Shown in pieces: positions 35,216 through 43,399 of a DNA stretch of 64,000 nt (position 1 is the first letter of the stretch; each line of letters starts with the position of its first letter). Below the pieces are notes generated by a model, which saw nothing but the letters and a program-made list of their open reading frames with translations, was not told the origin of the DNA and did not search any database. The translations under genes were made by a program, and so were the position numbers. Origin of the DNA: an uncultured Paracoccaceae bacterium (GTDB lineage Bacteria > Pseudomonadota > Alphaproteobacteria > Rhodobacterales > Rhodobacteraceae); contig CATOSU010000002.1 in assembly GCA_951812615.1 (NCBI GenBank), positions 248,001 to 312,000 on the forward strand, given 5' to 3'.

Positions 35216-37567
35216 GTGAGACAGCTCTTCGCAGCTATTCTTTTGTTCTTTTCTGCCGCCGGCTGGGCCGCGGCACAGGAAGTTCCTGACAAAGTCGACC
35301 CTGAACGGGCAGCCGAACTGGGCTGCCTGTCCTGCCACAACGGGATCGAAGATTTCACCCAGGGCGTGATGATGGAAACCATCAAGGCCATGGGACCGGA
35401 TTATGGCGACCCCGACGGCTGTGTCGTCTGCCACGGCGGTAACCCACAGGGGCTCACCGCTGAGGAAGCACATGCCGGCGCCCATCCGGAACTGACCGAG
35501 GCCGGTGGGCCGCACACGTTCTATCCCGACCCCGGTGCGATCTGGATTGCGGACAAGTCCTGTGGCCAGTGTCACGACGGTTACGCGGAACGCGTGATCA
35601 AGTCGCTGATGAACACCGAGGCCGGCAAGCTGCAGGGCAACCTGTGGTCCTGGGGCGTGGTGGACACCAACCGTTCGGTCTATGGTAACTACACGCTGGT
35701 TGACGAAGACGGTTACGTGCCCACGGTCGGTACTGACGCCTACAAGGAATACATGGTCGCCTACGCCGAGAACCACCCCGACCAGCTGCCTCCGAGCATG
35801 GAGCAGGTGCCGGAAGTGGACGTCGAAGCGATTTCGCAGCACCCGCAAATGGCGGGCATCACCTATTCCCGCCAGCAGTGTCAGCGTTGCCACGTTGGCG
35901 TCACCGGGCGCGAAAAGCGCGGCGATTACCGCGGTGCGGGCTGTTCGTCCTGCCACGTTCCCTACTCAAACGAAGGTCTCTACGAAGGTGGCGACCCAAC
36001 CATCGCGAAGGACCAGCCGGGCAAACTGCTGACTCACCAGATGCAGGGCACCCGCAAAACCGTGGTAAAACATGGCGATCTGGAATATTCCGGTATTCCG
36101 GCCGAAAGCTGTGTTTCCTGCCACAACCGCGGCAAGCGCATCGGCACCAGCTATCAGGGTGTGATGGAATTCCCGTACGGCACGCCGTATGACGGCTCGG
36201 GCAACAAACAACCCAAGCTGCACACCAAGAGCTACGTCTACATCAAGGAAGACCTGCACCATGCGGTTGAATCCCGTCCGGAGAACCCGGAAGGCCGCAT
36301 GCTCTGCCAGGACTGCCACACCTCGATCGACATGCATGGCGACGGCAACCTGCCGGGCACCACGCTGGCACAGGTGGAAATCGAATGTGAGGACTGCCAC
36401 GGCACCGTCAGCAAGTTCCCGTGGGAGCTGCCGCTGGGCTACGGCGAAGAGCATCAGGAAGACATTGGCGAAACGCCGCGCGGCCTGTCGGAAGACGCCG
36501 CAGATGAAACCGTGATGTTCGCAACCGAGTACGAGGCTGAAGACGGCTTCCTTCTGACCGCCCGCGGTAACCCGTTCGGCAACGTGGTCAAGAAGGGCTC
36601 GACCGTGATCATGCACTCGGCTTCCGGGCTCGACTTCAAGGTTCCGGTGCTCAAGCAGATCTCGATCGACGGCACCTGGAAATCGCCGGATGCCAAGGTT
36701 GCGATGAACTCGGTTGGTCAGCACATGGAAAGCATGGAATGCTATGCATGCCACGCCGACTGGGCACCGCAATGCTATGGCTGTCACGTCACCGTGAACT
36801 ACAGCGAAGGCAAGACGGATGTCGACTGGATCACGAACGCCAATTCACGTGGCGAAGATGGTCTGACCGCGGACGCCGCTCTGGGCACCAACGGCCTGAC
36901 CTCTCCGGGTAAAGTCAGCGAAAGCCGCAGCTATCTGCGCTGGGAAGAGCCGACGCTGGGGATCAACGGTGAAGGTCGTGTCAGCCCGCTGATGCCGGGT
37001 TGCCAGGTGATCACCACGGTGATCGACAAGGACGGCAACACGGTCGCGCAGAACGAGATCTGGATGACGCCCGATGCGGGGGGTACCAAGGGGCTCGACC
37101 ATGCCGCTGTTCAGCCGCACACGGCTGGCCGCGAGGCACGGACCTGCGAGAGCTGCCACAACAACCCGAAAGCACTGGGTTACGGCATCTCGGGCGGACG
37201 GTTCATGGCCAAGAACTCGACCGGTTACGTGATTGATCTGGAAACGCCGGCGGGCGACATCATCCCGCAGCAGAGCCAGTATCAGGCGCAACCGATCCCG
37301 CAGCTTGACCACGATCTCAGCCGGATCGTCACCGAGGACGGCGAACAGCTGGTCACCGTTGGGTCGCACTGGCCGCTGACCAGCCCGCTGCCGCAGGACA
37401 TGCGCGAGAAGATGGAGCGCACGGGCCTGTGCATGGGCTGTCACCAGAACATGACCGACGCAGAGGTCTGGGACACGGTGAACTCGGACAAGCTGGTGAA
37501 CAACGAAGAGCACCAGGCGGTCATGGATCAAGCCATCCACGCCCTGGCTGAAGAGAAGTCGCAATAG
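35216..37567 (+). CDS. Dodecahaem c-type cytochrome, periplasmic, unnamed family
   Basis: 783 aa with a signal peptide (residues 1-20) and no other membrane segment. Twelve CXXCH motifs begin at residues 37, 69, 116, 222, 243, 299, 364, 391, 509, 520, 644 and 739; motifs 9 and 10 are only 11 residues apart. No CXXCK or CX15CH variant is present and one further Cys (596) is not in a motif. It is larger than octahaem tetrathionate or hydroxylamine-type reductases (about 450-550 aa) and I cannot assign an enzyme activity. Long haem-free stretches (about 121-221, 400-508, 525-643) suggest non-haem domains. FNR box upstream and a cytochrome-maturation operon opposite point to anaerobic or microaerobic respiration. 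GTG may serve as start. Confidence 0.8.
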   Translation: MRQLFAAILLFFSAAGWAAAQEVPDKVDPERAAELGCLSCHNGIEDFTQGVMMETIKAMGPDYGDPDGCVVCHGGNPQGLTAEEAHAGAHPELTEAGGPHTFYPDPGAIWIADKSCGQCHDGYAERVIKSLMNTEAGKLQGNLWSWGVVDTNRSVYGNYTLVDEDGYVPTVGTDAYKEYMVAYAENHPDQLPPSMEQVPEVDVEAISQHPQMAGITYSRQQCQRCHVGVTGREKRGDYRGAGCSSCHVPYSNEGLYEGGDPTIAKDQPGKLLTHQMQGTRKTVVKHGDLEYSGIPAESCVSCHNRGKRIGTSYQGVMEFPYGTPYDGSGNKQPKLHTKSYVYIKEDLHHAVESRPENPEGRMLCQDCHTSIDMHGDGNLPGTTLAQVEIECEDCHGTVSKFPWELPLGYGEEHQEDIGETPRGLSEDAADETVMFATEYEAEDGFLLTARGNPFGNVVKKGSTVIMHSASGLDFKVPVLKQISIDGTWKSPDAKVAMNSVGQHMESMECYACHADWAPQCYGCHVTVNYSEGKTDVDWITNANSRGEDGLTADAALGTNGLTSPGKVSESRSYLRWEEPTLGINGEGRVSPLMPGCQVITTVIDKDGNTVAQNEIWMTPDAGGTKGLDHAAVQPHTAGREARTCESCHNNPKALGYGISGGRFMAKNSTGYVIDLETPAGDIIPQQSQYQAQPIPQLDHDLSRIVTEDGEQLVTVGSHWPLTSPLPQDMREKMERTGLCMGCHQNMTDAEVWDTVNSDKLVNNEEHQAVMDQAIHALAEEKSQ

Positions 37568-37627
37568 CTTGCGAAGCGCCGGCCGCCACGCGCGGCCGGC
37601 GCGCCAGAGAACTCTGAGGAATACGAT

Positions 37628-38005
37628 ATGCGTCTATTGATCATCACAACGGTTGCCGCGGCCCTTTCGGGCGCAGCTGCCTTCGCCGACTCGCACAGCA
37701 CCTCGACCGGGTACATGGCCAGTGACCTGCTTTCGCCATGTCAGGAAGCCGACAACGACGCCCGCTGGGGTGAGGCTGCGGAAACGGAATGCGAACAGTA
37801 CATCATCGGTTATGTCGATGCGCTGCTGGCCACCGGCGCCGCCGGGCCAGGCACCGCCGTCTGCCCGCCGATGGTGAACACCGCAGATGAAGTCCGCTGG
37901 GCGTTCATGCGCTGGGTCCACGCATCTTATACCAAGCGCAAGGCGATGCCCGCGGCGCAGGCGCTCATGGCAACGCTGGCTGAGAATTTCCCCTGCAGCC
38001 AGTAA
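37628..38005 (+). CDS. Small secreted Rap1a/Tai-like protein
   Basis: 125 aa with a signal peptide (about residues 1-21). Four cysteines in a mature chain of 104 residues (PCQEAD, TECEQY, AVCPP, FPCSQ), and the pattern CxxxxxxxxxWxxxxxxxCxxYxxGYxDA that recalls the Rap1a/Tai immunity-protein fold. 60 bp after the 12-haem gene and before a strong terminator, so probably the second and last gene of that transcript. In an immunity family the role would be toxin neutralisation; here a partner or chaperone of the cytochrome is equally possible. Confidence 0.65.
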   Translation: MRLLIITTVAAALSGAAAFADSHSTSTGYMASDLLSPCQEADNDARWGEAAETECEQYIIGYVDALLATGAAGPGTAVCPPMVNTADEVRWAFMRWVHASYTKRKAMPAAQALMATLAENFPCSQ

Positions 38006-38034
38006 CCCCGGCTGACGCGCTTCGGTCTGTATGC

Positions 38035-38071
38035 AATCGCGCGATACCCCGGTATCGCGCGATTTACTTTT
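38035..38071 (+). terminator. Intrinsic terminator after the 12-haem operon
   Basis: A perfect 14-bp stem (38035-38048 with 38051-38064) with a 2-base loop, followed by a T-rich tail (TTTACTTTT). Read rightward it ends the cytochrome transcript; on the other strand no T-tract follows, but the hairpin also sits just past the cysG stop. Confidence 0.85.
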
Positions 38072-38084
38072 CCGGGTCCGGCGC

Positions 38085-39488
38085 TCAACGGGTCCCGACC
38101 AGCTCAAGCGGCACAACGGTTTCGAAGCGCTCACCGTTCTTTGGCCAACTGACAAGGATCATGGCAGACCCGGTGACCGCCATGCCGTCTACAGCGCTGT
38201 CGAGCCCATCCAGCCGTCCGCGCCAGATCTGCTGCGTTGGCTTCGACGCTTCGAAAACCAGAACGCAAGGCGCATCCGCCGGCACGCCCCGGTTCAGCAG
38301 CGCGGCCTGAATACGCCCGGCCTGACGGGCGGCCATGTAAAACGCACCGGACGTGCCTTCGGTGAAATGCCGGATCGCATCCGGCAGCGGCCCTCCACCC
38401 TGCCGGACTGCGGTGGTGAGGACCAGCGTGTCCGTCGCCCCGCGCTCGGTCAGGCTGAGCCCGGCACTGGCGGCCGCCGCGCATGCGGATGTCACCCCCG
38501 GTATGAGTTCCACCGGGACACCAGCCGACCGGGCGGCCTGCATTTCCTCGGCGGCCCGCCCGAAAATCCCCGGATCCCCCGATTTCAGCCGAACCACGCG
38601 CTGGCCCTTTTGGGCCTCGGCAACGATCAGCCGGTTGATCCTGTCCTGCGGCCATGGGTTCGCGCCCACGGTCTTGCCCACGTAAACACGCCGGGCATCG
38701 CGCCGGGCCAGTTCCAGCACCTCTTCGCCGGACAGTCGGTCGTAGAAAATAACGTCCGCTTCCTGCAGCCGCTGAACCGCGCGGAGCGTCAGCAAATCCC
38801 GCGCCCCCGGTCCGGCCCCCACCAGCGAGATCTGTCCGGTCTGCGCGGCCCCGGGTACGGCTCCGGCGGCGATGGCGGTTTTTATCTCAGCCGCAGCATC
38901 CCGTTCGGCCCCGCGGATCCAGCCCTGCACCGGTGAACCCGTAAACACCCAGCGCCAGAATGCGCGCCTGTCACCGTGTGGGATAGCAGCGGCAACCGAG
39001 GCGCGCATGCGTCCGGCAAAGGCGGCAAGCCCGCCGATATTTGCCGGCAGCATCTCTTCTATCCGGGTGCGCACCTGTCGAGCAAGAACCGGCGCCGCGC
39101 CATCGGTCCCGACCGCGACAACCAGCGGGCTGCGATCCACCAGAGACGGCGTCGTCAGATCGCACAGATCGGGTCTGTCGACCACATTAGCCGGGCAACC
39201 AGCGTCCTGCGCGATGGCGTGCAGGCAACTGTCCGCAACCGCGGAGCCGGTTGCAATGAACGCCATGGCCGCTCCGCGAAACACCGCATCCCCGATCCGG
39301 CCCTCGTGCCACTCGGCCCGGCCGGTCCGGATCAGGTCGGCCAGTTCCGGTTCCGGAGACCGGGCCGCAATGACGATCCGCGCATCAGTTTTGAGGATCA
39401 GGCGCGCTTTTTGTGCGGCCTGTTCGCTCCCGCCGGCAATAATCACGCGCCGGCCGGTGGTGCGGATGAACATCGGGAAACTCTTCAT
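38085..39488 (-). CDS. cysG: CysG, sirohaem synthase (dehydrogenase/ferrochelatase plus methyltransferase)
   Basis: 467 aa from ATG 39488 (GAGGAG nearby). N-terminal precorrin-2 dehydrogenase/ferrochelatase half (about residues 1-210, MKSFPMFIRTTGRRVIIAGG) and C-terminal SUMT uroporphyrinogen-III methyltransferase (VGAGPGARDLLTLRA near residue 225, YVGKTVG). Makes sirohaem for NirB. Last gene of the nitrate-assimilation operon, 13 bp after the YbiB-like gene. Confidence 0.93.
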   Translation of the reverse strand: MKSFPMFIRTTGRRVIIAGGSEQAAQKARLILKTDARIVIAARSPEPELADLIRTGRAEWHEGRIGDAVFRGAAMAFIATGSAVADSCLHAIAQDAGCPANVVDRPDLCDLTTPSLVDRSPLVVAVGTDGAAPVLARQVRTRIEEMLPANIGGLAAFAGRMRASVAAAIPHGDRRAFWRWVFTGSPVQGWIRGAERDAAAEIKTAIAAGAVPGAAQTGQISLVGAGPGARDLLTLRAVQRLQEADVIFYDRLSGEEVLELARRDARRVYVGKTVGANPWPQDRINRLIVAEAQKGQRVVRLKSGDPGIFGRAAEEMQAARSAGVPVELIPGVTSACAAAASAGLSLTERGATDTLVLTTAVRQGGGPLPDAIRHFTEGTSGAFYMAARQAGRIQAALLNRGVPADAPCVLVFEASKPTQQIWRGRLDGLDSAVDGMAVTGSAMILVSWPKNGERFETVVPLELVGTR

Positions 39489-39501
39489 GGCGTCTGTCTC
39501 C

Positions 39502-40449
39502 TCACGCTGCCGCCCTGCCGTGCCGGGCGGACCACAGGGCACGGGCGCGCTGCTCTGCCCCGCTCTCGCCCAGTGTGTCCAGCGCCAGCGCGGCAGTGCC
39601 GATGACCACAGCCTCGGCAAACGGGTCTGCATAGTCGCCCGCCCACAGGGCCGACAGTTTGGTGACATCTGTTTCACCGTCATCCAGCCGCCGGTTTTCC
39701 GGGATCAGGACCGGCGCAGTGCTTCGCCAGAATTGCCCCTGCCGCAGCCCTTCTGCGGTAACGGCTTTGGATGGCAACCGTTCAAACTCTCCACCGCCGC
39801 CCTTGATCACGGTCAGGTTTTCCCGACCCAGCAAATACCCGGCGGATGACTGAAGTTCACGGTAAGACGGGTGAAACACCCCCGACACGCTGGCGCGGGC
39901 CCGGCCGGGGTTGAGCATGCGGCAAACCGTGTTGACGCAGGACCGCAGTCCCAGTTCCTGCCGGAGACCAAGCAGGGTGAAAAGCGCGGGCGACAGATCT
40001 TCCAGGGGGAAATAGGTGATCCCCGGTCCGCCATGCGGGATTGACGCCAGCGCCCCGCCGACCGGAATGCCCAACTCGGATATTCCGGCGCGGACCGAAG
40101 GGTCGGTGCCATTCCAGCCGTGCAACAGCACCCGGTATCCTGCCAAGGCAACAAGGCGTGCAGACAGCAAGAACCACGGCAATCCGCGGGTCCGGCCCGC
40201 GGCATAGCTGGGCCAGTCCAGATCCATCGTCGCTGCCGGCGAAAGCGACGCCTGTGCGGCGGCGGCAAATCCCGCGATTTCCGCGGCTGTTTCGCCCTTC
40301 ATCCGCAACAGCATCAGCAGCGCGCCGACCGCCTCGGGCGCAGCGCCCTGCAACATCAGCGTCATTGCGTCAAAGGACTCGTCCTGCGTAAGGGACCGCG
40401 ACCGCCCCGGCCCCCGGCCCAGCGTCCGCACGTGAAGGGCAAGGCTCAT
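39502..40449 (-). CDS. ybiB: YbiB/TrpD2-like protein in the nas operon
   Basis: 315 aa resembling the anthranilate phosphoribosyltransferase fold (GRGPGRSRSLTQDESFDAMTLML, LLMLLRMKGETAAEIAG, LHGWNGTDPSVRAGISELGIPVGG). Proteins of this TrpD2 group lack tryptophan-synthesis function; E. coli YbiB binds nucleic acids without sequence specificity. It overlaps the nasA stop by 4 bases, so is embedded in the nitrate operon, where it has no known role. Confidence 0.8.
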   Translation of the reverse strand: MSLALHVRTLGRGPGRSRSLTQDESFDAMTLMLQGAAPEAVGALLMLLRMKGETAAEIAGFAAAAQASLSPAATMDLDWPSYAAGRTRGLPWFLLSARLVALAGYRVLLHGWNGTDPSVRAGISELGIPVGGALASIPHGGPGITYFPLEDLSPALFTLLGLRQELGLRSCVNTVCRMLNPGRARASVSGVFHPSYRELQSSAGYLLGRENLTVIKGGGGEFERLPSKAVTAEGLRQGQFWRSTAPVLIPENRRLDDGETDVTKLSALWAGDYADPFAEAVVIGTAALALDTLGESGAEQRARALWSARHGRAAA

Positions 40450-43070
40450 TCGGCCGCTTCCGGCTGTCTGGTGCGGTTCAGGAGCTCGGCAATCTCGGGT
40501 CGGCAAGAGCCGCAGTTGGTACCGGCCTGCAGCGCGGCACCGATGGTTTCGACCGAAACCAGCCCCTGAGTTTCGATGGCGGACAGGATGGTGTTTACCC
40601 CGACGCTGAAACAGGCGCACAGAACCGGCCCCGGGTCGGGGCGATCCGCCGGTGCAAGACCGCTGAGCGCCTGCGGCGCTTCGCCGCCCGGTTGAAGAGC
40701 GAGATAATCGCGCATCACGGCAACCGGTTGTGGGGAAACGAACAGCGCAGCCTGCAGCCGGGCACCGTCATAGAACGCGATGCGCGTCCGGCCCCGCGCA
40801 CGATCTTCGACGATCTGCATCGGCGTCTCGGGCAGCCGGAACAATTGCCGGGCTGACGCGGCCCAGTCAGGCGCATCTGTCCCCGCGAGTTCGGCCCGGT
40901 AGCCGGTGCCCGTCCGGGCCTGTGCCCAATATTCGGACGCCGGGAAAATCGGTGCTGCGCTGACGGCAAAGCCGTACCAGGCTGCCGGAAACCGTGACAG
41001 CGCGACCATCGCAGCCTTGCTTTCGGGCTGACCGGAAACCGGGTCGGTTTGCGCCGGAACCACGGCGCCGATCCTGCCGGAGGGGGCGGTTTCTCCGGTC
41101 CAGTGCATGGGGGCGAAAACCTGACCGGGTTTTACGGCATCGGTGATCCGGGCCCGCAGGATGGCCTGACCGCTCGGCGCGCTGACCCGGATCAGGTCCG
41201 CCGCCCCGATCCCGAGCGTTTCCGCGTCGCCCGGATGGATTTCAAGATACGGTTCCGCCAGATGCGACGACAATCTCGGTGACAATGCCGTCCGGGTCAT
41301 GGTGTGCCACTGATCTCGGTTCCGTCCGGTGTTGAGGCGAAACGGGGTTCGCGCGCTGGACTGTGCCGCCGGGGGACGCCAGCGGACCGGCAGCATGCGG
41401 GCACGTCCATCGGGGTGGTAGAACCCGCCATCCGCAAAGAACCGCTCTTTTCGGCCGGCCCCGGAATCCGGCCATCGGGTGGGCGGCAATGTCTCGTATG
41501 TGGCTGCGTCGATCCCGCTCAAACCCGAAATGTCAAAATCGCGGCCAAACCCTGCGGCAATACCCGAGAGCGCAGCATATTCGCTGAAGATCTCCTCAGG
41601 GCCCTGATAATCGAAGGCGTCAGACCAGCCCATTCGGCGTCCGGCCTCTGCCAGAATAGCCCAGTCCGGGCGCGCGCCAGTCGGCGGCGGCAGCACTGCG
41701 CGTTGTCGGCTGATGGTCCGGTCAGAATTGGTGACCGTGCCGCTTTTCTCGGCCCAGCCGGTGGCAGGCAGCAAGACATCGGCCAGCCTTGCCGTGTCTG
41801 TAGCACCGGTAATGTCACTGGCAACCGTGAAGCAGTCCTTAATCGCGGCACGAACAGCGTCGGCCTCGGGCATGGACACGACGGGGTTGGTGTGAATGAT
41901 CCAAAGGGCACGGATCCGCCCGTCACCCACGGCGCGGAACAGATCCACGGCCTTGAGGCCCTGTGCTGCGGGCATGGCCGGGGCGTTCCAGAACCGCTGC
42001 ACGGCAGCCCGATGCTCCGCATTTTCGATGTCCAGATGACAGGCCAGCATGTTGGCCAGCCCGCCCACCTCGCGCCCGCCCATGGCGTTGGGCTGCCCGG
42101 TGACAGAAAACGGGCCCATCCCGGGGCGACCGATCCGGCCGGCGGCAAGGTGGCAATTGAGGATGGCGTTGACCTTGTCGGTGCCACTGGTGGACTGGTT
42201 CACACCTTGGCTGAACACGGTAACGACACGCTCGGTCCCGGTCCACATCCGGCAGAACGCGGCCACTTCGCTTTCGCTCAGACCCGTCGGTGCGGTCCCG
42301 TCCGAACAGGCCGATTGTAGCGCGTCGTCAAACCCCTGCACATGGTCCAGATAGTTGCAGTCAACTGCACCTGCCGCGTCGATCTCTGCCAGCAACCGGT
42401 TGAACAGGGCCACATCGCTGCCCGGGTCCAGCGCCAGATGCAGATCGGCTTGATCGCAGCTGGCTGTGCGGCGCGGATCGATGACGACGATCTTTGTGCC
42501 CCGCGCGGCGCGGGCGGCCAGCACTCGCTGGTACAGCACCGGATGGCACCATGCGAGGTTCGAACCAACAAAAACGATCAGATCGGCCTGATCGAGGTCT
42601 TCATACGTACCGGGAACCGTGTCCGTACCGAATGCGCGTTTTTGCCCGGCAACAGTCGAGGCCATGCAAAGCCTTGAATTCGTGTCTATATTCGCCGACC
42701 CGATGAAGCCTTTCATCAACTTGTTGGCGACGTAGTAATCCTCGGTCAGCAACTGGCCCGAGACGTAGAAGGCCACCGAATCCGGCCCGTGCCGGTCGAT
42801 CGTTTCGCGAAACCGCGTCGCAACCAGATCGAGTGCGGAATTCCAGTCGGTGTTCCGGCCATTGATCTGCGGCGCAGTCAGCCGCCCCTGATGACCCACC
42901 GTTTCTCCAAGCGCCAGCCCCTTGGAACACAATCGCCCCGCGTTTGCTGGATGATCGGGATCGCCCCTCACCGCCAGCCCGCCCTGCCCGTCCGGGCGCA
43001 GCAGAACACCACATCCGACGCCGCAATAAGGGCAGGTCGACCGCGTTTCGGGAAACCCCGCCCCATCCAT
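40446..43070 (-). CDS. nasA: Assimilatory nitrate reductase catalytic subunit
   Basis: 874 aa cytoplasmic molybdoenzyme. 4Fe-4S motif at the N-terminus (CPYCGVGCGVL, plus C in RLCSKG), bis-MGD-binding domains through the middle, and a C-terminal 2Fe-2S (BFD-like) domain, LCACFSVGVNTILSAI with GTNCGSCRPEI. This is the NADH- or ferredoxin-linked NasA/NasC/NarB type; nomenclature differs between genera. Reduces nitrate to nitrite, passed to NirBD made from the genes immediately upstream. Overlaps nirD by one base. Confidence 0.94.
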   Translation of the reverse strand: MDGAGFPETRSTCPYCGVGCGVLLRPDGQGGLAVRGDPDHPANAGRLCSKGLALGETVGHQGRLTAPQINGRNTDWNSALDLVATRFRETIDRHGPDSVAFYVSGQLLTEDYYVANKLMKGFIGSANIDTNSRLCMASTVAGQKRAFGTDTVPGTYEDLDQADLIVFVGSNLAWCHPVLYQRVLAARAARGTKIVVIDPRRTASCDQADLHLALDPGSDVALFNRLLAEIDAAGAVDCNYLDHVQGFDDALQSACSDGTAPTGLSESEVAAFCRMWTGTERVVTVFSQGVNQSTSGTDKVNAILNCHLAAGRIGRPGMGPFSVTGQPNAMGGREVGGLANMLACHLDIENAEHRAAVQRFWNAPAMPAAQGLKAVDLFRAVGDGRIRALWIIHTNPVVSMPEADAVRAAIKDCFTVASDITGATDTARLADVLLPATGWAEKSGTVTNSDRTISRQRAVLPPPTGARPDWAILAEAGRRMGWSDAFDYQGPEEIFSEYAALSGIAAGFGRDFDISGLSGIDAATYETLPPTRWPDSGAGRKERFFADGGFYHPDGRARMLPVRWRPPAAQSSARTPFRLNTGRNRDQWHTMTRTALSPRLSSHLAEPYLEIHPGDAETLGIGAADLIRVSAPSGQAILRARITDAVKPGQVFAPMHWTGETAPSGRIGAVVPAQTDPVSGQPESKAAMVALSRFPAAWYGFAVSAAPIFPASEYWAQARTGTGYRAELAGTDAPDWAASARQLFRLPETPMQIVEDRARGRTRIAFYDGARLQAALFVSPQPVAVMRDYLALQPGGEAPQALSGLAPADRPDPGPVLCACFSVGVNTILSAIETQGLVSVETIGAALQAGTNCGSCRPEIAELLNRTRQPEAAE

Positions 43071-43399
43071 CAGGCGACGCTCCGCCGGTCCAGAGATGCG
43101 CCGTCGATCAGGATACGCCCGTCCTGCACCTTTGCCGGAAAGGTCGGGATCTGGCCGTCTTCGCCCAGCGCCTCGCCGGTTTCCAGTGAGAACACCCAGT
43201 TATGCAGCGGGCAGGTCACCTTGCGGCCGTGCACGATACCTTCGGACAAGGGTCCACCGTTGTGCGGACAGGTGTCGCCAGTGGCAAATACCTCGGCCTC
43301 GGCAGTCCGGAACAGCGCAACGCAGCCCACCGGCGTCTTCACGATCCGCGCGCCGCGAAGCTCGATGTCGTCAATCGCGCCAATATCGATCCAGTTCAT
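43070..43399 (-). CDS. nirD: NirD, small subunit of NADH-dependent nitrite reductase
   Basis: 109 aa from ATG 43399, which overlaps the nirB stop (ATGA). Rieske-type fold with the cluster ligands present (TCPHNGGPLS and CPLHNWVFSLETG), unlike many NirD proteins that lost them. Complements NirB in the cytoplasmic reduction of nitrite to ammonium. Confidence 0.93.
   Translation of the reverse strand: MNWIDIGAIDDIELRGARIVKTPVGCVALFRTAEAEVFATGDTCPHNGGPLSEGIVHGRKVTCPLHNWVFSLETGEALGEDGQIPTFPAKVQDGRILIDGASLDRRSVA

Noticed and set aside
35216-37567. Identification of the multihaem protein as octahaem tetrathionate reductase or sulfite reductase MccA
   Set aside because: Too long, twelve haem motifs rather than eight, and no CXXCK or CX15CH active-site haem motif.
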